Assembly: GCA_001028025.1 (NCBI GenBank)
Contig: LDAQ01000086.1
Coordinates: 19,608-83,607, forward strand
DNA length: 64,000 nt
Source of the DNA: Faecalicatena fissicatena
Lineage (GTDB): Bacteria > Bacillota > Clostridia > Lachnospirales > Lachnospiraceae
Direction of reading: 5' to 3'
The notes under the pieces are model-generated. The model was not told the origin of the DNA and made no database searches. It saw only the letters and a program-made list of their open reading frames with translations. Shown here in pieces: positions 9,288-18,002 of this stretch. A program made the translations under genes and the position numbers. Positions within the stretch are counted from its first letter, which is position 1, and every line of letters begins with the position of its first letter.

Positions 9288-10607
9288 TTAATTATATTTT
9301 CCACTAGCCCATTCTTTCTGCATGTCCTTCAAAGCGTTCTCCGCTGTTTTAGAACCATTCATAACACTTTGTACTGCAGCACCTTCTGCATCTGAATAAC
9401 CAGAGACATTGTTTCTGTCTGCTGTAGCATTATTGATCAAATCAACAATAGTATTCCATCCATCTTTGGATTCCTGCGTGTCAAATAATTCATTGCTCAC
9501 TGTAAAATCAGTTTTTGCAGATGTTCCCGTAAGCTGCTTCCCGAAAATGTCCGCTCCATCTCCAACTGTCAGATATGCAACAAATTTTGCTGCAGCTTCT
9601 TTCTTTTCTGAATAATCTACAACGCCAATGCCCGAATCAATATATGAGCGCACCGTCAGCTGACCATTGTCTTCTGCAGTCGGAAGAGCCATTGCTCCTA
9701 CATTTTCTAATTCAATTCCATTATTTTCTCTCAATGTAGCGGAAAGCAACGGAGCCTCCCATGAGCCCATATAATATATAAGTGCATTGCCATTTGTAAA
9801 TTCTTCTGTTGCACTCGCATAATCCAAATCTAATAAATCTGCAGAGAAAATACCTTCATCAAAATATTTCTTTAATCCATTTACCGCTGCCAGATATTCC
9901 GGACTATCTACCTTTGCTCCGTCATATCTCCACTGGTTATAATAGTCTCCCTGCTGTCCCAATACTGTCAGCATCATCTCATCCATAACCCATGCATCTT
10001 TTCCGGCAAATACACTTGTATATTTGTCAGGATACTTTTCTTTGAATTTTTCTGCCACAACCTTGTACTCTTCAAAAGTCGTTGGAACTTCTGCACCTAT
10101 CTCTTTTAATAAAGCGACATTGTAGAATCCAACCATAGAACCAGAATTTGTTAATACCAGCATTTTTGTTTTTCCATCAGTCAGTTTATTTCCCTGCTCT
10201 AAGCATTTTTCCGAATATAAATCTTTCCATTTATCCCCCACAGCTGCCGGCATAAGTTCATCCAGATCTGCCAGATAATCTTGTATCTCTTCTGCAAAAG
10301 CAGATGGCTGAACACCTACTACGTCGATATCTTCTTCCGTGCTTAATGCCAGCGGAGCTTTTTCCTGGAATGCTTTACTCTCCATAACTGTCATATTAAT
10401 CTTAATGTTCGGATTTTCTTTCTCAAATGCCCTTATTGTCTCATCTAACTGATCCGTGCTCGGAAACCATGTCCAGTAATTTAATGTTATATCTTCTCCG
10501 CTACCACTGTCTTTACTTGCGCTTTTATCAGATGACCCACATCCCGAAATCATACCGATTGTCATAATCGTTGCTAATGCTAATGCCGTTACTTTTTTTA
10601 ATTTCAT
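9288..10607 (-). CDS. sugar ABC transporter solute-binding lipoprotein (family 1)
   Basis: 439 residues. A lipoprotein signal peptide with lipobox ISGC (Cys23) is followed by a Ser/Gly/Asp-rich linker and a bacterial extracellular solute-binding family 1 fold, with typical segments such as YWTWFPSTDQLDETI and NGNALIYYMGSWEAP. It would be anchored outside the membrane and deliver oligosaccharide to the two permeases encoded next. It lies 40 bases downstream of the GH98 gene. Confidence 0.93.
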   Translation of the reverse strand: MKLKKVTALALATIMTIGMISGCGSSDKSASKDSGSGEDITLNYWTWFPSTDQLDETIRAFEKENPNIKINMTVMESKAFQEKAPLALSTEEDIDVVGVQPSAFAEEIQDYLADLDELMPAAVGDKWKDLYSEKCLEQGNKLTDGKTKMLVLTNSGSMVGFYNVALLKEIGAEVPTTFEEYKVVAEKFKEKYPDKYTSVFAGKDAWVMDEMMLTVLGQQGDYYNQWRYDGAKVDSPEYLAAVNGLKKYFDEGIFSADLLDLDYASATEEFTNGNALIYYMGSWEAPLLSATLRENNGIELENVGAMALPTAEDNGQLTVRSYIDSGIGVVDYSEKKEAAAKFVAYLTVGDGADIFGKQLTGTSAKTDFTVSNELFDTQESKDGWNTIVDLINNATADRNNVSGYSDAEGAAVQSVMNGSKTAENALKDMQKEWASGKYN

Positions 10608-10647
10608 GTTTCTCCTCCATTATTTTTCAACTTTTATCGAGTTACAA

Positions 10648-13272
10648 CTATTGAGCATAAACTTGCACTTCTGCAAGACTAAGTGGATTTTGACCAGCCA
10701 ATTGTATTTTAACATATCTACCGTTTCCATTTACTGGAATTGAGATATTAGGATTCGGATAATCTGTTTGCTCACCACTCCATACCACTTCGTTATTTTC
10801 ATTTAACAGACTCACAGTATAGTTACTCAACCGGTCCATTGCTGTATCTGTTCTATTATATATATTAATTTCGTTTACTTGATACGAACTTCCCAAATCA
10901 GCCATCCACCATGCCTGATTTTCGCTATTCGTATGCGTTACCGATCCCAGTCCAAAATCCCCCTCTGTGTTACCATCTACAGCTTTTCCTGCCGTTCCGC
11001 CATAAGCTGTCGAGCTTTGCGTTGTAGTCTTATTTAGCGCTACATTTTTACGATATCCGTGAACAACAACTTCCGCTAAACTTAAATTATTTTCTCCGGT
11101 CAATTGGATCTTAACATATCTCCCCGTTACACCACCAGTAGAAACCGTCGTATCAGGATTAGGATAAGCAGTTTGATGAGTCGACCAAACTTCATTTTGA
11201 CCAGAATCAAGTACTGATACATTATAATCATTTAATCTTTCACTGCAAAAATCTGTTCGATTAAATATCTGCACCTCACTAATGTCATAAATTCCACCTA
11301 GGTCTACCATCCACCATGCTTGATTTTCTAAGTCCGTATGTGTAACCGAACCATGACCATAATCTCCATTTGTATTTCCATCTACAGCTCTGCCAGCCTC
11401 TGCCCCATATAAAGTACTACTTTGCGTTGCAGTTTTATTAAGGGCAATATTCTCTTGTTGCCATTCATCTGGATCTGGCAATGGAGTAACTCCATTTCCA
11501 GAAACATTTAATGACAAATCTACAGATCCATTATGGTTTATAGATATGGTATACGTTTGATTCGCTGAATCCCAGGATGTCGTATAATTGTAATGATGCG
11601 CATCTCCAGTTACTACAATTTCCGGATCAACATTTCCTGTATATCCTTTTAATGTTATCAAAGTGTTTCTCATTTCTGTATCTTGTGGATTTGCCGCATA
11701 ACTTTGACTAACCCAGTTAGAGATATTAACCTCTCCTTGCCCCCAACTTGATGACCAATCGCCAGTTCTTTCCCACAATTCTGTTTTGTCAACACGGTAA
11801 TTATTTAGTTTAATATGTAAACTATCGCTTTGTTCTTCAACAATTGCATATGTGTGTGGCGTTAGTTCAAAATCAAGTTCCTGACATGTATTTGTGTACA
11901 ACGGAAGTTGTGCATTTTGATTCACATTAATATTAGCATTGCTGTTATAAAGAAACCACCGATTTCCTAATAATTCTGCAAACGCTGTTCCTTCATACAC
12001 TTTTGCATATTTCGAATTAAAATATGCTACTTTATCTGTTAGCTCTGGCGAATTTTTAGTAACAATATTAATTCCAGGAAACTTTTCATCTATCTCGCTC
12101 TGTGTAAGCTGAGCAGGAATAACCGGAATAATACGATAGCGCCCCGTGTCATACAATGGCATTGTCTCATCATCCGACGATAATCCATTATAGAAATTCC
12201 CCATTTGGCTAATTCCGCCATTGACACCCCAGAACATTACTTTTGTATTATCTAAAACTTCCTGCTTGCTTGGAGCTGCTTTTTCCACCGTATATCTAAA
12301 GAATGGTAAAATTGCTTTTGTGAATGCCGGTGTAGCTGTATCATTAGCAGCAAACGTATATGCAGGACATTCGAAATTATATACTGTTCCGCCATTTGCA
12401 TAGATATTCATCATTTCCATCCCCAGCATTGCCTCTGGTTCAGAAGCATAAGATCGCAAATCTCTCCCACCTGCTGATGAGAAAACTGTTGTATAATTCT
12501 TTTCCCACCATTTCCAAGTATCCATAGCTCCACCCCAGTTACCACATAAATCTGATAACCAAAAGCCGCTTACTATACTGTCAGTGCCTGCGTCATCACT
12601 GATCGGTGTGTTTTTAAAAGTCAATATCACATTATCTTTGTGTTGTTTACATGCTGTATATAACGCTGTATTACTCATAATATTTTCCCAACATGTTTTT
12701 TTATGATCATGCCAAACAAAATACGCACCATATTTCGCACATGCATCTATATATTGAGCGCTATGAGTTGCCAAACCGTCATTATAAATCCAATAATTTT
12801 CAATGTTCATAACACCTTTCAGTACAGAGTATTTTTGAAATTGCTCTTCTAACCAGCTTACTGGAACCGTATTTAATTCTCCTGCTGACATAATGACTAG
12901 CATTACCGGTATATTATTTGCCTGAGCTTGATCAAGCATCTTTATATACCAGGCTCGAAGTGCCGGAGTATCTTTTGGAATACAACTCGTTGGTTCACAT
13001 ACTTTTCCTGGATGCAGTTCTATTACCGAATATGGCTTTACATCATCTGGTATCTGATTCCAAACACCTGTAAGCGTATTCCCATACCAAAGTGTTTCTT
13101 CTGGGTCACCATAAACAGATGAAATCAAAAGTGGATTTTCATTATTGATTGTCAATCTCATCGCTGGTGTTTCTTCAGCATGGGCCATCATTGTTGGTCC
13201 CATGCAAAACGCCAATGCCATAAATAATAAAATGCCTAGGATGTTTCTTACACAAAAAAACTTTTTCTTCAT
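10648..13272 (-). CDS. secreted GH98 endo-beta-galactosidase with two fucolectin-type (CBM47-like) modules
   Basis: 874 residues. A signal peptide ends near AHA (residue 32). The GH98 catalytic module covers about 35-340, with the family stretches WLSDLCGNWGGAMDTWKWW and SEPEAMLGMEMMNIYANGG; the GH98 C-terminal domain runs to about 600. Two F5/8-type-C fucolectin modules follow (608-742 and 743-874), both with AVDGNT, GSVTHT, YNRTD and SLAEV. Candidate catalytic acids are Glu158, Asp251 and Glu301, which match the pneumococcal GH98 numbering I recall. GH98 enzymes release blood-group A/B trisaccharides from host glycans, and fucolectin modules bind fucose. There is no LPXTG anchor or dockerin. 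It is the first gene of the operon. Confidence 0.9.
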   Translation of the reverse strand: MKKKFFCVRNILGILLFMALAFCMGPTMMAHAEETPAMRLTINNENPLLISSVYGDPEETLWYGNTLTGVWNQIPDDVKPYSVIELHPGKVCEPTSCIPKDTPALRAWYIKMLDQAQANNIPVMLVIMSAGELNTVPVSWLEEQFQKYSVLKGVMNIENYWIYNDGLATHSAQYIDACAKYGAYFVWHDHKKTCWENIMSNTALYTACKQHKDNVILTFKNTPISDDAGTDSIVSGFWLSDLCGNWGGAMDTWKWWEKNYTTVFSSAGGRDLRSYASEPEAMLGMEMMNIYANGGTVYNFECPAYTFAANDTATPAFTKAILPFFRYTVEKAAPSKQEVLDNTKVMFWGVNGGISQMGNFYNGLSSDDETMPLYDTGRYRIIPVIPAQLTQSEIDEKFPGINIVTKNSPELTDKVAYFNSKYAKVYEGTAFAELLGNRWFLYNSNANINVNQNAQLPLYTNTCQELDFELTPHTYAIVEEQSDSLHIKLNNYRVDKTELWERTGDWSSSWGQGEVNISNWVSQSYAANPQDTEMRNTLITLKGYTGNVDPEIVVTGDAHHYNYTTSWDSANQTYTISINHNGSVDLSLNVSGNGVTPLPDPDEWQQENIALNKTATQSSTLYGAEAGRAVDGNTNGDYGHGSVTHTDLENQAWWMVDLGGIYDISEVQIFNRTDFCSERLNDYNVSVLDSGQNEVWSTHQTAYPNPDTTVSTGGVTGRYVKIQLTGENNLSLAEVVVHGYRKNVALNKTTTQSSTAYGGTAGKAVDGNTEGDFGLGSVTHTNSENQAWWMADLGSSYQVNEINIYNRTDTAMDRLSNYTVSLLNENNEVVWSGEQTDYPNPNISIPVNGNGRYVKIQLAGQNPLSLAEVQVYAQ

Positions 13273-13311
13273 CCTTCTTCTCTCCTCTAGCTCACATTTC
13301 TACTTTCCTTC

Positions 13312-13331
13312 AAAATGAACCGGTTCATTTT
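13312..13331. promoter_or_regulatory. perfect 20-bp palindromic operator upstream of GH98
   Basis: AAAATGAACCGGTTCATTTT is a perfect palindrome with a central CG step, the form expected for a LacI-family operator. It lies about 20-40 bases downstream of the predicted transcription start and 40 bases before the GH98 start codon, so a bound repressor would block elongation. Confidence 0.75.
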
Positions 13332-13359
13332 TATTCAAAACAATTGTTTGATGGTTCGT

Positions 13360-13388
13360 ATCATAGCATAGACTTTTTAAACGGTCAA
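13360..13388 (-). promoter_or_regulatory. promoter of the GH98-ABC-GH95 operon
   Basis: Read on the minus strand, TTGACC (13388-13383) and TATGAT (13365-13360) are exactly 17 bases apart. A second 12-bp palindrome (AAACAATTGTTT, 13338-13349) lies between the promoter and the operator. Confidence 0.8.
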
Positions 13389-13801
13389 TACCATTTTGCA
13401 TTTTTTGCATATTATATACAATTCCATCTTTTTATTTTTGTGCATTTTGTATATTTAAAATTATAATTTAACATAAAACATTTTGTTATGTTAGATCAAT
13501 TATCAGTTTCTAAGAAAAACACAGACTCGACCGGTCACTGCAAATAATGTGCAATCGTATAGACCAGTGCATATGATGGATTCTGGTAGACACCGCGTTC
13601 AAATACGCCCAATCACTTTCCGGTACGAGCACCAACAGAATGTATCTCAAACATCCACCGCTTCTTCCTGCCCGTTTATTCATGTCATTGATCATAAAAT
13701 AGGTGAATGCTCTCTCACTGTCATCTACAATCTACTTTTCCATCACCATTCCAATCCTGCCGCTGGCTTTTCTAAATATCCCTGAACATTCAAAGGGGTA
13801 T
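13389..13801. other. intergenic stretch without a recognisable gene
   Basis: The left part (to about 13500) is very AT-rich and belongs to the upstream region of the glycan operon. The rest has only short open frames on both strands that match nothing I recognise and lack good ribosome binding sites. Base composition changes near 13500 toward that of the cobalamin operon, suggesting the border of the glycan island. It might include degenerate coding DNA, but I cannot support a specific call. Confidence 0.5.
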
Positions 13802-13822
13802 CAAAGGGGTCAGACCCCTTTG
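13802..13822. repeat. GGGGTCTGACCCC hairpin repeat, copy 1
   Basis: On the plus strand CAAAGGGG and CCCCTTTG form an eight-bp stem around TCAGA; CAAAGGGGTA also occurs just before it (13791-13800). The hairpin begins five bases after the stop of the last gene of the cobalamin operon. It has no T-run, so it looks more like a dispersed palindromic repeat or an mRNA 3' end stabiliser than a classic terminator. A second copy is at 41018-41034. Confidence 0.7.
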
Positions 13823-13826
13823 AAGT

Positions 13827-14057
13827 TTACTCGTCAAATTCCAGTACTGCTACGTGGAACCTTGGAGTTTCTTTTATCTCCACGACGGTTCCTTTTCTTG
13901 TTTTTAACCGATCTGCATTTTTAAAGTTACCACTCATCCCCAGAGCATGTTCTATTGTATAAAAGTAGGATGTCGGGAGTTTTCCCTCCGTCACCTCCAG
14001 GGTCTGCCCGATGCTGAATGCTCCTATGTTTTCTATCGTAAATTCCATGGTTCTCAT
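13827..14057 (-). CDS. small protein of unknown function at the end of the cobalamin operon
   Basis: 76 residues from ATG 14057, with AAAGGAG seven bases upstream. It has no signal peptide or membrane helix. The sequence looks like a compact beta-rich domain (MRTMEFTIENIGAFSIGQTL at the start, VEIKETPRFHVAVLEFDE at the end). It lies 15 bases after the precorrin-2 dehydrogenase gene, in the same direction, as the last gene of the operon. I do not recognise the family; a link to siroheme or cobalamin synthesis is only suggested by position. Confidence 0.65.
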   Translation of the reverse strand: MRTMEFTIENIGAFSIGQTLEVTEGKLPTSYFYTIEHALGMSGNFKNADRLKTRKGTVVEIKETPRFHVAVLEFDE

Positions 14058-14072
14058 AACGTACTCCTTTTT

Positions 14073-14546
14073 CTATAATCCCATTTTTTTCTCCAGTTCT
14101 TTCCGGAACTGTTTTACCTTTCCAGGATCGCTTCCGCCGGAATTGATTCCTATTACGATCTCATCCTTTTGAATGACGGATGGGAAATAAAAATCGCACA
14201 GGCTCCTGTCGTCTGCCACACTGAGCAGTATTCTCCTGCCGCCGGACCGTTCAAATTCTCTGCATTCCCCGGCTATGCTGTGATTGAGCTCTATATTATT
14301 GGTGGCGGCCAGAACCATATCCGCTTCCTTGATATCACCGGGTCTGTACGTTCGGCGCTCACAGTGGATCTTCTCCTTAGCCGCAAGCTTTTCCATCGCC
14401 TCTGAGAATTCCGGAGCTATGACCGTTATGTCCGAGGCAAAGAGGGTAAGAGTTTCTGCCCTCCTGGCCGCGATCTTTCCGCCGCCCACAATGACGATCT
14501 TCTTTTCCGACAGATCTACAAACATTGGGAAATACGCTTTCTCCAT
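14073..14546 (-). CDS. precorrin-2 dehydrogenase (siroheme synthase N-terminal type)
   Basis: 157 residues from ATG 14546, with AGAGGGGG in front of it. The N-terminal Rossmann motif VGGGKIAARRAETL is followed by the family segments AATNNIELN, LLSVADD and CDFYFPSV. It oxidises precorrin-2 to sirohydrochlorin with NAD+, the step that supplies CbiK with its substrate. It is the single-domain form and lacks the extra C-terminal domains of CysG and Met8. It lies 28 bases after cbiC. Confidence 0.9.
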   Translation of the reverse strand: MEKAYFPMFVDLSEKKIVIVGGGKIAARRAETLTLFASDITVIAPEFSEAMEKLAAKEKIHCERRTYRPGDIKEADMVLAATNNIELNHSIAGECREFERSGGRRILLSVADDRSLCDFYFPSVIQKDEIVIGINSGGSDPGKVKQFRKELEKKMGL

Positions 14547-14573
14547 CTTTTCCCCCTCTTTCTTCAATCTTGA

Positions 14574-15209
14574 TCAGTCGAGCATATACAACAGAGCATT
14601 GCAAATGCATGCTGCGATGTTACTTCCGCCTTTTCTGCCCCTGGCTACTATAGACGGAGTGTCATTAAGCTCCAGAATTAATTCTTTTGACTGTACGACA
14701 TTCACAAATCCGACCGGCACTGCAATGATCAGCTCCGGGCGCAGCTTCTTCTCCTGAACCATCTCATAAAGCTGCACCAGCGCAGTTGGTGCATTTCCGA
14801 TGGCAAAGATCAATTTTTCGTCCAGAGCGGCTGCCTTCTCCATGCTCGCTGTGGCACGGGTGGTCCCGTTTTCCTTTGCCGATCTGGCAATATCCTCATC
14901 GGCCATAAAACAATAAACCTTACCTCCATATTTAGCCAGTTTCTTCTTGTTGATTCCTGCTTTTCCCATCTGTGTGTCTGTGACGATAGATGCCCCATTT
15001 TTTAAGGCCTCCAGTGCACGTTCCACAACGCCCTCTGAAAAGACCAGATTCTGCGCATAATCAAAATCAGCGCTGGTATGGATACAGCGTTTTACGATCG
15101 GCTCCGTTCCCGGAATCAAAGGTGTCCCGCCCAGCTCTTCTGTAATGATTTCAAAACTTCTTGCCTCTATTTCTCCGGGCAGTACTTTCTCCAGATTTAT
15201 ATAATTCAT
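14574..15209 (-). CDS. cbiC: precorrin-8X / cobalt-precorrin-8 methylmutase
   Basis: 211 residues. It moves the C11 methyl to C12, giving (hydrogeno)cobyrinate. Family motifs are RCIHTSADFDYA (with the catalytic His), DTQMGKAGI, GNAPTALVQL and VPVGFVNVVQSKE. The start ATG 15209 overlaps the stop of the preceding cobU-like gene (ATGA), so translation is coupled; a longer in-frame extension upstream lies inside that gene and was rejected. Confidence 0.95.
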   Translation of the reverse strand: MNYINLEKVLPGEIEARSFEIITEELGGTPLIPGTEPIVKRCIHTSADFDYAQNLVFSEGVVERALEALKNGASIVTDTQMGKAGINKKKLAKYGGKVYCFMADEDIARSAKENGTTRATASMEKAAALDEKLIFAIGNAPTALVQLYEMVQEKKLRPELIIAVPVGFVNVVQSKELILELNDTPSIVARGRKGGSNIAACICNALLYMLD

Positions 15210-16264
15210 GATTCTCTTTCTCCTTTCAGCAAAACCCCGATCCCACATATGACGCGGTCCACTCTGGAGGCATAAGCTGCCAGTTCTGTGCAGATGCGCC
15301 CCGTTTTCTCTCTATAATCTCTCTCGAATGCATCGACGGGCACCAGCCCATATCCAATCTCCCTCGTAACAATCACAAGCTCCGGGTTGCGCCTGGCAAT
15401 GGAATCTGCCAGCCCTTCCAGAGTGTCCCCGCTTTGCATTCTTCTTTTTATGTATTGTTCGAAATGAAAAATACCTCTGCAGGTGTACAGTGCTTCCAGC
15501 GGACAGTCGGCACCGTCGGCCCACTGTATGGTTCCATAAGTCTTTTCAGCAAAATTACGTTTTCCCTGATAAGCTCCGCCTATCACCATTTTCAGGGAGG
15601 CGGAGGACACGCTGCCTCCCTCCTTTGCTTCTTTCTGCATGATATTTCCCTTTCCCTCCTGTTTCAGATATTCCGGGATCTGCCCTTTTACAAAGGAAGG
15701 AATCCCATATACAACTTCTGCAACTCCATCCGCTTTTGCAGACATTCCCCGGTTAATCTTTGCAAGCATTTTTTTATATAATATCATCTCGCTGGAATCC
15801 TCGGCGGATTCGGAACAGATCTCATTGGTCACTACGACCAGATGGCGGCATTGCTTTCTCAGCTTCTCTATTCCTGAGAGTACGACCGCAGCCGTGTCAT
15901 TTCCTGCACCTCCCGGTTCGTAGATTTCGTTTGCCACCAGATTGGACATGCACTCCAGCAGAACACTGGGCTTTCCCAGGTCTCCGGGACAGTCCGCCGC
16001 ATCAGCACTCGGCAGCCCGCCATTCTCTGTCAGGGCATCCAGCCCCGTATAGCACTCTATTGTGGAGAAGCCTTTATTCATACGCATTTCACGGTGACGC
16101 CGGATCTTTCTCTTTGTCTCCTCCCCGTAAGGAACCATTGTCGCAATATAGATCAGGCTGTCCCCGGACTGATCTGTCCCGGAGACATCATGATTCCGGC
16201 AGATCAGATCCTCTGCAAAAGCCGATTTCCCGCTGCCGCTGCCCCCCGTCACTACATAAAACAT
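15206..16264 (-). CDS. cobU: tandem CobU: adenosylcobinamide kinase/guanylyltransferase fused to a second degenerate CobU-like domain
   Basis: 352 residues, about twice the usual CobU length. Residues 1-195 form a complete CobU: P-loop GGSGSGKS (7-14), RRHREMR with the guanylylated His (about 57), LLECMSNLVANEI and INRGMSAKADGVAEVVYGIP. Residues 223-352 repeat the fold in eroded form: P-loop-like GGAYQGKR (229-236) and VTREIGYGLVPVDAFERDYR, which matches the CobU C-terminal signature. CobU makes AdoCbi-GDP for CobS. The start has AAAGGAG upstream. The second half may be a regulatory or structural copy; its function is unknown. Confidence 0.88.
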   Translation of the reverse strand: MFYVVTGGSGSGKSAFAEDLICRNHDVSGTDQSGDSLIYIATMVPYGEETKRKIRRHREMRMNKGFSTIECYTGLDALTENGGLPSADAADCPGDLGKPSVLLECMSNLVANEIYEPGGAGNDTAAVVLSGIEKLRKQCRHLVVVTNEICSESAEDSSEMILYKKMLAKINRGMSAKADGVAEVVYGIPSFVKGQIPEYLKQEGKGNIMQKEAKEGGSVSSASLKMVIGGAYQGKRNFAEKTYGTIQWADGADCPLEALYTCRGIFHFEQYIKRRMQSGDTLEGLADSIARRNPELVIVTREIGYGLVPVDAFERDYREKTGRICTELAAYASRVDRVICGIGVLLKGERES

Positions 16265-16375
16265 CGCTCTGCTCCTTTCGTGCTTTACTTGCATTACTGT
16301 TCATTTCCTATCTCTAAAAGTCTGTCCGCTTCTCAGTAATTCCTGCCTTTGAATATCCCTGCTTATGAATATTTA

Positions 16376-17992
16376 CTATTTAACAACATCCGCATACCGG
16401 TATTCCAAAGCACCGGTAGCAGGATTCTGTGTAACTTGGGTAATCTCCGGACGGATCAAATTACAGCTCTTCATGGAATACAACGGAATAATATAGAACT
16501 CTTCCCCCACTGCCAGCTGCTCTGCCTCATGCATCAACTCCGCCCGCTTCTGCGGATCAGTCTCCGTATCAGACTGTGCTACCAGACTGTCATACTTTTC
16601 ATTCTGAACACCGCTGCAGTTATAGGTTCCGTTAGAAAGCAGCATGGACAGGTACGTATAAGGATCCGCAAAGTCTGCAGTCCAGTTCATTCTGCACAGG
16701 TCAAAATTGCCTGCCCGGCGTTCCGTGTAATTCACCTGCAGTTCCTGGGCATTGAGTTCGATGTCAATGTTCAGGTTCTTTTTCAGCTGTTCCTTGAAAA
16801 CCTGAGCCGTATCAGAGTCCATTTCAAGTGAAGGATAATTATAAGTCAGCTTCGGGAAGCCCTCTCCATTTGGATATCCTGCTTCCGCAAGCAGTTTCCT
16901 GGCTTCTTCCAGATTTTCCTCAAAGGGCGGTTCTGCTCCGTCCACAAAATATTCACCGGTGGTTTTATCCTTCATATACTTTGCAATAAAATTCACGGTA
17001 GGTTCTGTATCCTCTCCCACGATCTGGCAGAGCTCCTCCCGGTTGATTGCAAGGTTGATTGCCTTCCTCACCCTCACATCGTCCAGCGGTTCTACATTCA
17101 GGTTCGGATAGATATATCTGGTAGCAATTGTATCCGTGATCACCAGATCATCCTTTCCTTCGTACAGTTCCATCACAGAGGACTGGAGAGACGGGGCAAC
17201 ATCTACCTCACCTGTCTCATACGCATTTGCCATAGACTGCGTGTCATCAAAGAAACGGTAGGTAATTTTGTCCAGTTTCACCTGGTCGGCATTCCAGTAT
17301 TCCGGATTCTTTTCCAGGACAAAATATTGCTCTGCCACATATTCAGTTAAATGAAACGGGCCATTGGATACGCTGGTTGCCGGATCCTTGTCCCATCCGC
17401 TGTCCACAGAGTCCGCATATTTTGTACAGGACGGTGTGTAGACCGGAAGCCGCAGCAGATCCAGAAAATATACACAGGGTTTTTCCAGTGTAAATATGAG
17501 CGTATCGTCATCCGGCGTTTCCACGCCCAGACTGTCCGCATCCGCTTCCCCATTGTAAATAGCTTCCGCATTTTTAATAGGGAACAGGTAATTGGCATAT
17601 CCATTGCCACTTTTTGGATCCAGAGACCTGACCATCGTGTTTAGAAAATCCGCACTTGTTACAGGAGTTCCGTCTGACCAGGCAGCTTCTTTGCGCAGAT
17701 GGAAGGTCCAGACCGTGGAATCGTCATTGACTTCATAGGATTCAGCCGCCCGGTACTCGATCTCACCGTCTTCATTGTAAGTCAGCAGCTCGTCCAGTGC
17801 GGAAACCGAATATGCAAGATAGGTCAGAGCGATCATTCCCGCCGGATCAAGCCCCCCTGTTTCGCTGTTCGTGGCCACAACGATCTCCTTACTCTCTTTT
17901 GTTTTCTCCTCTTTTCCCTTGCCGCCGCATCCGCCCAGTACAAATGTGCCGATCAGGGACACGGTCAATAGAACACTCAGTATTTTTTTCAT
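16376..17992 (-). CDS. peptide/nickel-type ABC transporter solute-binding lipoprotein (SBP_bac_5)
   Basis: 538 residues. Lipoprotein signal with lipobox LGGC (Cys22), then a family 5 (OppA/DppA/NikA) binding protein. Typical segments are EIVVATNSETGGLDPAG at the start of the mature protein, the WTFHLRKEAAWSDGTPVTSAD block, and NWTADFADPYTYLSMLLSNG near the C-terminus, which recalls OppA. It is the last gene of a B-C-DF-A transporter set lying entirely between hemD and cobU in the cobalamin operon. The ligand is unknown; a peptide, a metal chelate or a corrinoid are possibilities. Confidence 0.9.
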   Translation of the reverse strand: MKKILSVLLTVSLIGTFVLGGCGGKGKEEKTKESKEIVVATNSETGGLDPAGMIALTYLAYSVSALDELLTYNEDGEIEYRAAESYEVNDDSTVWTFHLRKEAAWSDGTPVTSADFLNTMVRSLDPKSGNGYANYLFPIKNAEAIYNGEADADSLGVETPDDDTLIFTLEKPCVYFLDLLRLPVYTPSCTKYADSVDSGWDKDPATSVSNGPFHLTEYVAEQYFVLEKNPEYWNADQVKLDKITYRFFDDTQSMANAYETGEVDVAPSLQSSVMELYEGKDDLVITDTIATRYIYPNLNVEPLDDVRVRKAINLAINREELCQIVGEDTEPTVNFIAKYMKDKTTGEYFVDGAEPPFEENLEEARKLLAEAGYPNGEGFPKLTYNYPSLEMDSDTAQVFKEQLKKNLNIDIELNAQELQVNYTERRAGNFDLCRMNWTADFADPYTYLSMLLSNGTYNCSGVQNEKYDSLVAQSDTETDPQKRAELMHEAEQLAVGEEFYIIPLYSMKSCNLIRPEITQVTQNPATGALEYRYADVVK

Positions 17993-18002
17993 GCTTTTCT
18001 CC

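Noticed and set aside
13312..13331. Interpretation of the palindrome as a CcpA catabolite-response element
   Set aside because: The spacing of the half sites around the central CG does not fit the 14-base cre consensus; a dedicated LacI-type operator fits better.
3841..13700. Integrase attachment sites flanking the glycan island
   Set aside because: I looked by eye for a second copy of the tRNA-Gly 3' end near the right border and found none, and no integrase gene is present.
13510..13785. Short open frames between the GH98 promoter region and the end of the cobalamin operon
   Set aside because: None has a good ribosome site or recognisable sequence; they might be remnants, but this cannot be supported.
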